Shown: in pieces, positions 53,429 through 53,710 of the stretch
How positions within the stretch are numbered: position 1 is the first letter of the stretch
Layout: every line of letters begins with the position of its first letter
Source: Bacteroidales bacterium
GTDB lineage: Bacteria; Bacteroidota; Bacteroidia; Bacteroidales; WRLA01
Assembly (NCBI GenBank): GCA_031254805.1
Contig: JAIRTP010000068.1
Coordinates: forward strand, 1-53,710
Length of the DNA: 53,710 bases
Direction: 5' to 3'
Notes under the pieces: model-generated
Database searches by the model: none
Seen by the model: the letters and a program-made list of their open reading frames with translations, nothing else
Told to the model about the DNA's origin: nothing
Program-made: the position numbers and the translations under genes

Positions 53429-53710
53429 ATGAACAGGTTATTTTATTTTTTTATTACAGTTTTTTCAGTCTTTACGGTTTCTTCACACCCGTTTACTCAA
53501 GATGCTGAGCAGCGACTTTTGTCGTTTTGTGAATTGTATAGTACGGTAAAATATTACTACCCCGAACCAAATTTGCAGGATTTTCCATGGAATGCCTTTG
53601 CTTATCAAGGATATATAATTGCCACAACTTCAAAAAACGATAAAGAGTTTATCAAGAAAACCGAAGAACTTTTTCAAATCATTGCGCCTGGCGTACAGAT
53701 TAGCAGAGAT
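53429..53710 (+). CDS. S41-like peptidase, N-terminal part (runs off the window)
   Basis: The first 94 residues of a secreted protein: signal peptide (MNRLFYFFITVFSVFTVSSH), then a helical region with LLSFCELYSTVKYYYPEPN, WNAFAYQGYIIAT and ELFQIIAPGVQISRD. This pattern (cell-envelope helical domain with VKYFYP and IAP-VQI) matches the N-terminal domain of Bacteroidota tail-specific (S41) protease-like proteins. The catalytic domain lies beyond the window end, so the assignment is provisional. Confidence 0.65.
   Translation, partial: MNRLFYFFITVFSVFTVSSHPFTQDAEQRLLSFCELYSTVKYYYPEPNLQDFPWNAFAYQGYIIATTSKNDKEFIKKTEELFQIIAPGVQISRD

Noticed and set aside
1..53710. CRISPR arrays, rRNA operons, prophage, replication origin
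   Set aside because: No regularly spaced repeats, rRNA sequence, phage structural genes or DnaA-box clusters were seen on reading both strands.

Overview
The window reads as chromosomal DNA of a Bacteroidota bacterium, most likely order Bacteroidales. The evidence is the AT-rich base composition, the many TAnnTTTG promoter boxes in place of E. coli-type -10 boxes, the mraZ-rsmH-ftsL-ftsI-murE-mraY-murD-ftsW-murG-murC-ftsQ-ftsA-ftsZ order, a DUF4295 gene, GSCFA and GLPGLI domains, and secreted proteins with gliding-type (CHU_C-like) C-termini that suggest a type IX secretion system. The species cannot be named from sequence alone. Three insertion-sequence remnants from three families are present and all are broken.

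Layout: 1-440 holds a decayed ISAs1-type transposase. 508-5949 carries two large secreted repeat proteins on opposite strands around birA. 6064-22457 is a minus-strand run of about 16 kb that starts at a mraZ promoter and ends at a terminator after frr. It contains the division and cell-wall (dcw) genes followed by yqeY, a divIC/ftsB-like gene and frr. The murD slot in it holds only a C-terminal domain. 22434-23267 is a gene-poor stretch with several inverted repeats. 23268-25775 holds a YugP-type zinc peptidase, two tRNA-Lys genes, ftsY, a DUF4295 gene and rpmG. 25913-28819 holds a GSCFA protein, a small membrane protein and a PNGase F-like enzyme fused to a GLPGLI-like domain. 28979-34066 holds a DciA-like gene, cdd, a PPi-type phosphofructokinase, rpoN and asnS.

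34219-35072 is a repeat copy plus an IS1634-type transposase remnant. 35125-41476 holds an exo/endonuclease-family protein, a DUF6340-like lipoprotein, rplS, recQ and glyS. 41632-45142 is a probable copper or heavy-metal operon: a Cys/His-rich HYC_CC_PP-like protein, a TonB-dependent receptor, a secreted HMA protein and a terminator. 45192-46952 holds xerD and a broken IS630 transposase. 47091-52207 holds an unknown conserved protein, an M20 peptidase, an O-antigen-ligase-like membrane protein and aspartokinase. 52208-53284 is a small accessory patch with an XRE regulator and short or broken ORFs. The window ends inside an S41-like protease gene.

The most surprising observation is the 185-codon murD remnant, precisely spaced between intact mraY and ftsW. 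It lacks the UDP-substrate and ATPase domains, so it cannot be a normal D-glutamate ligase, although the rest of the peptidoglycan pathway here looks intact.
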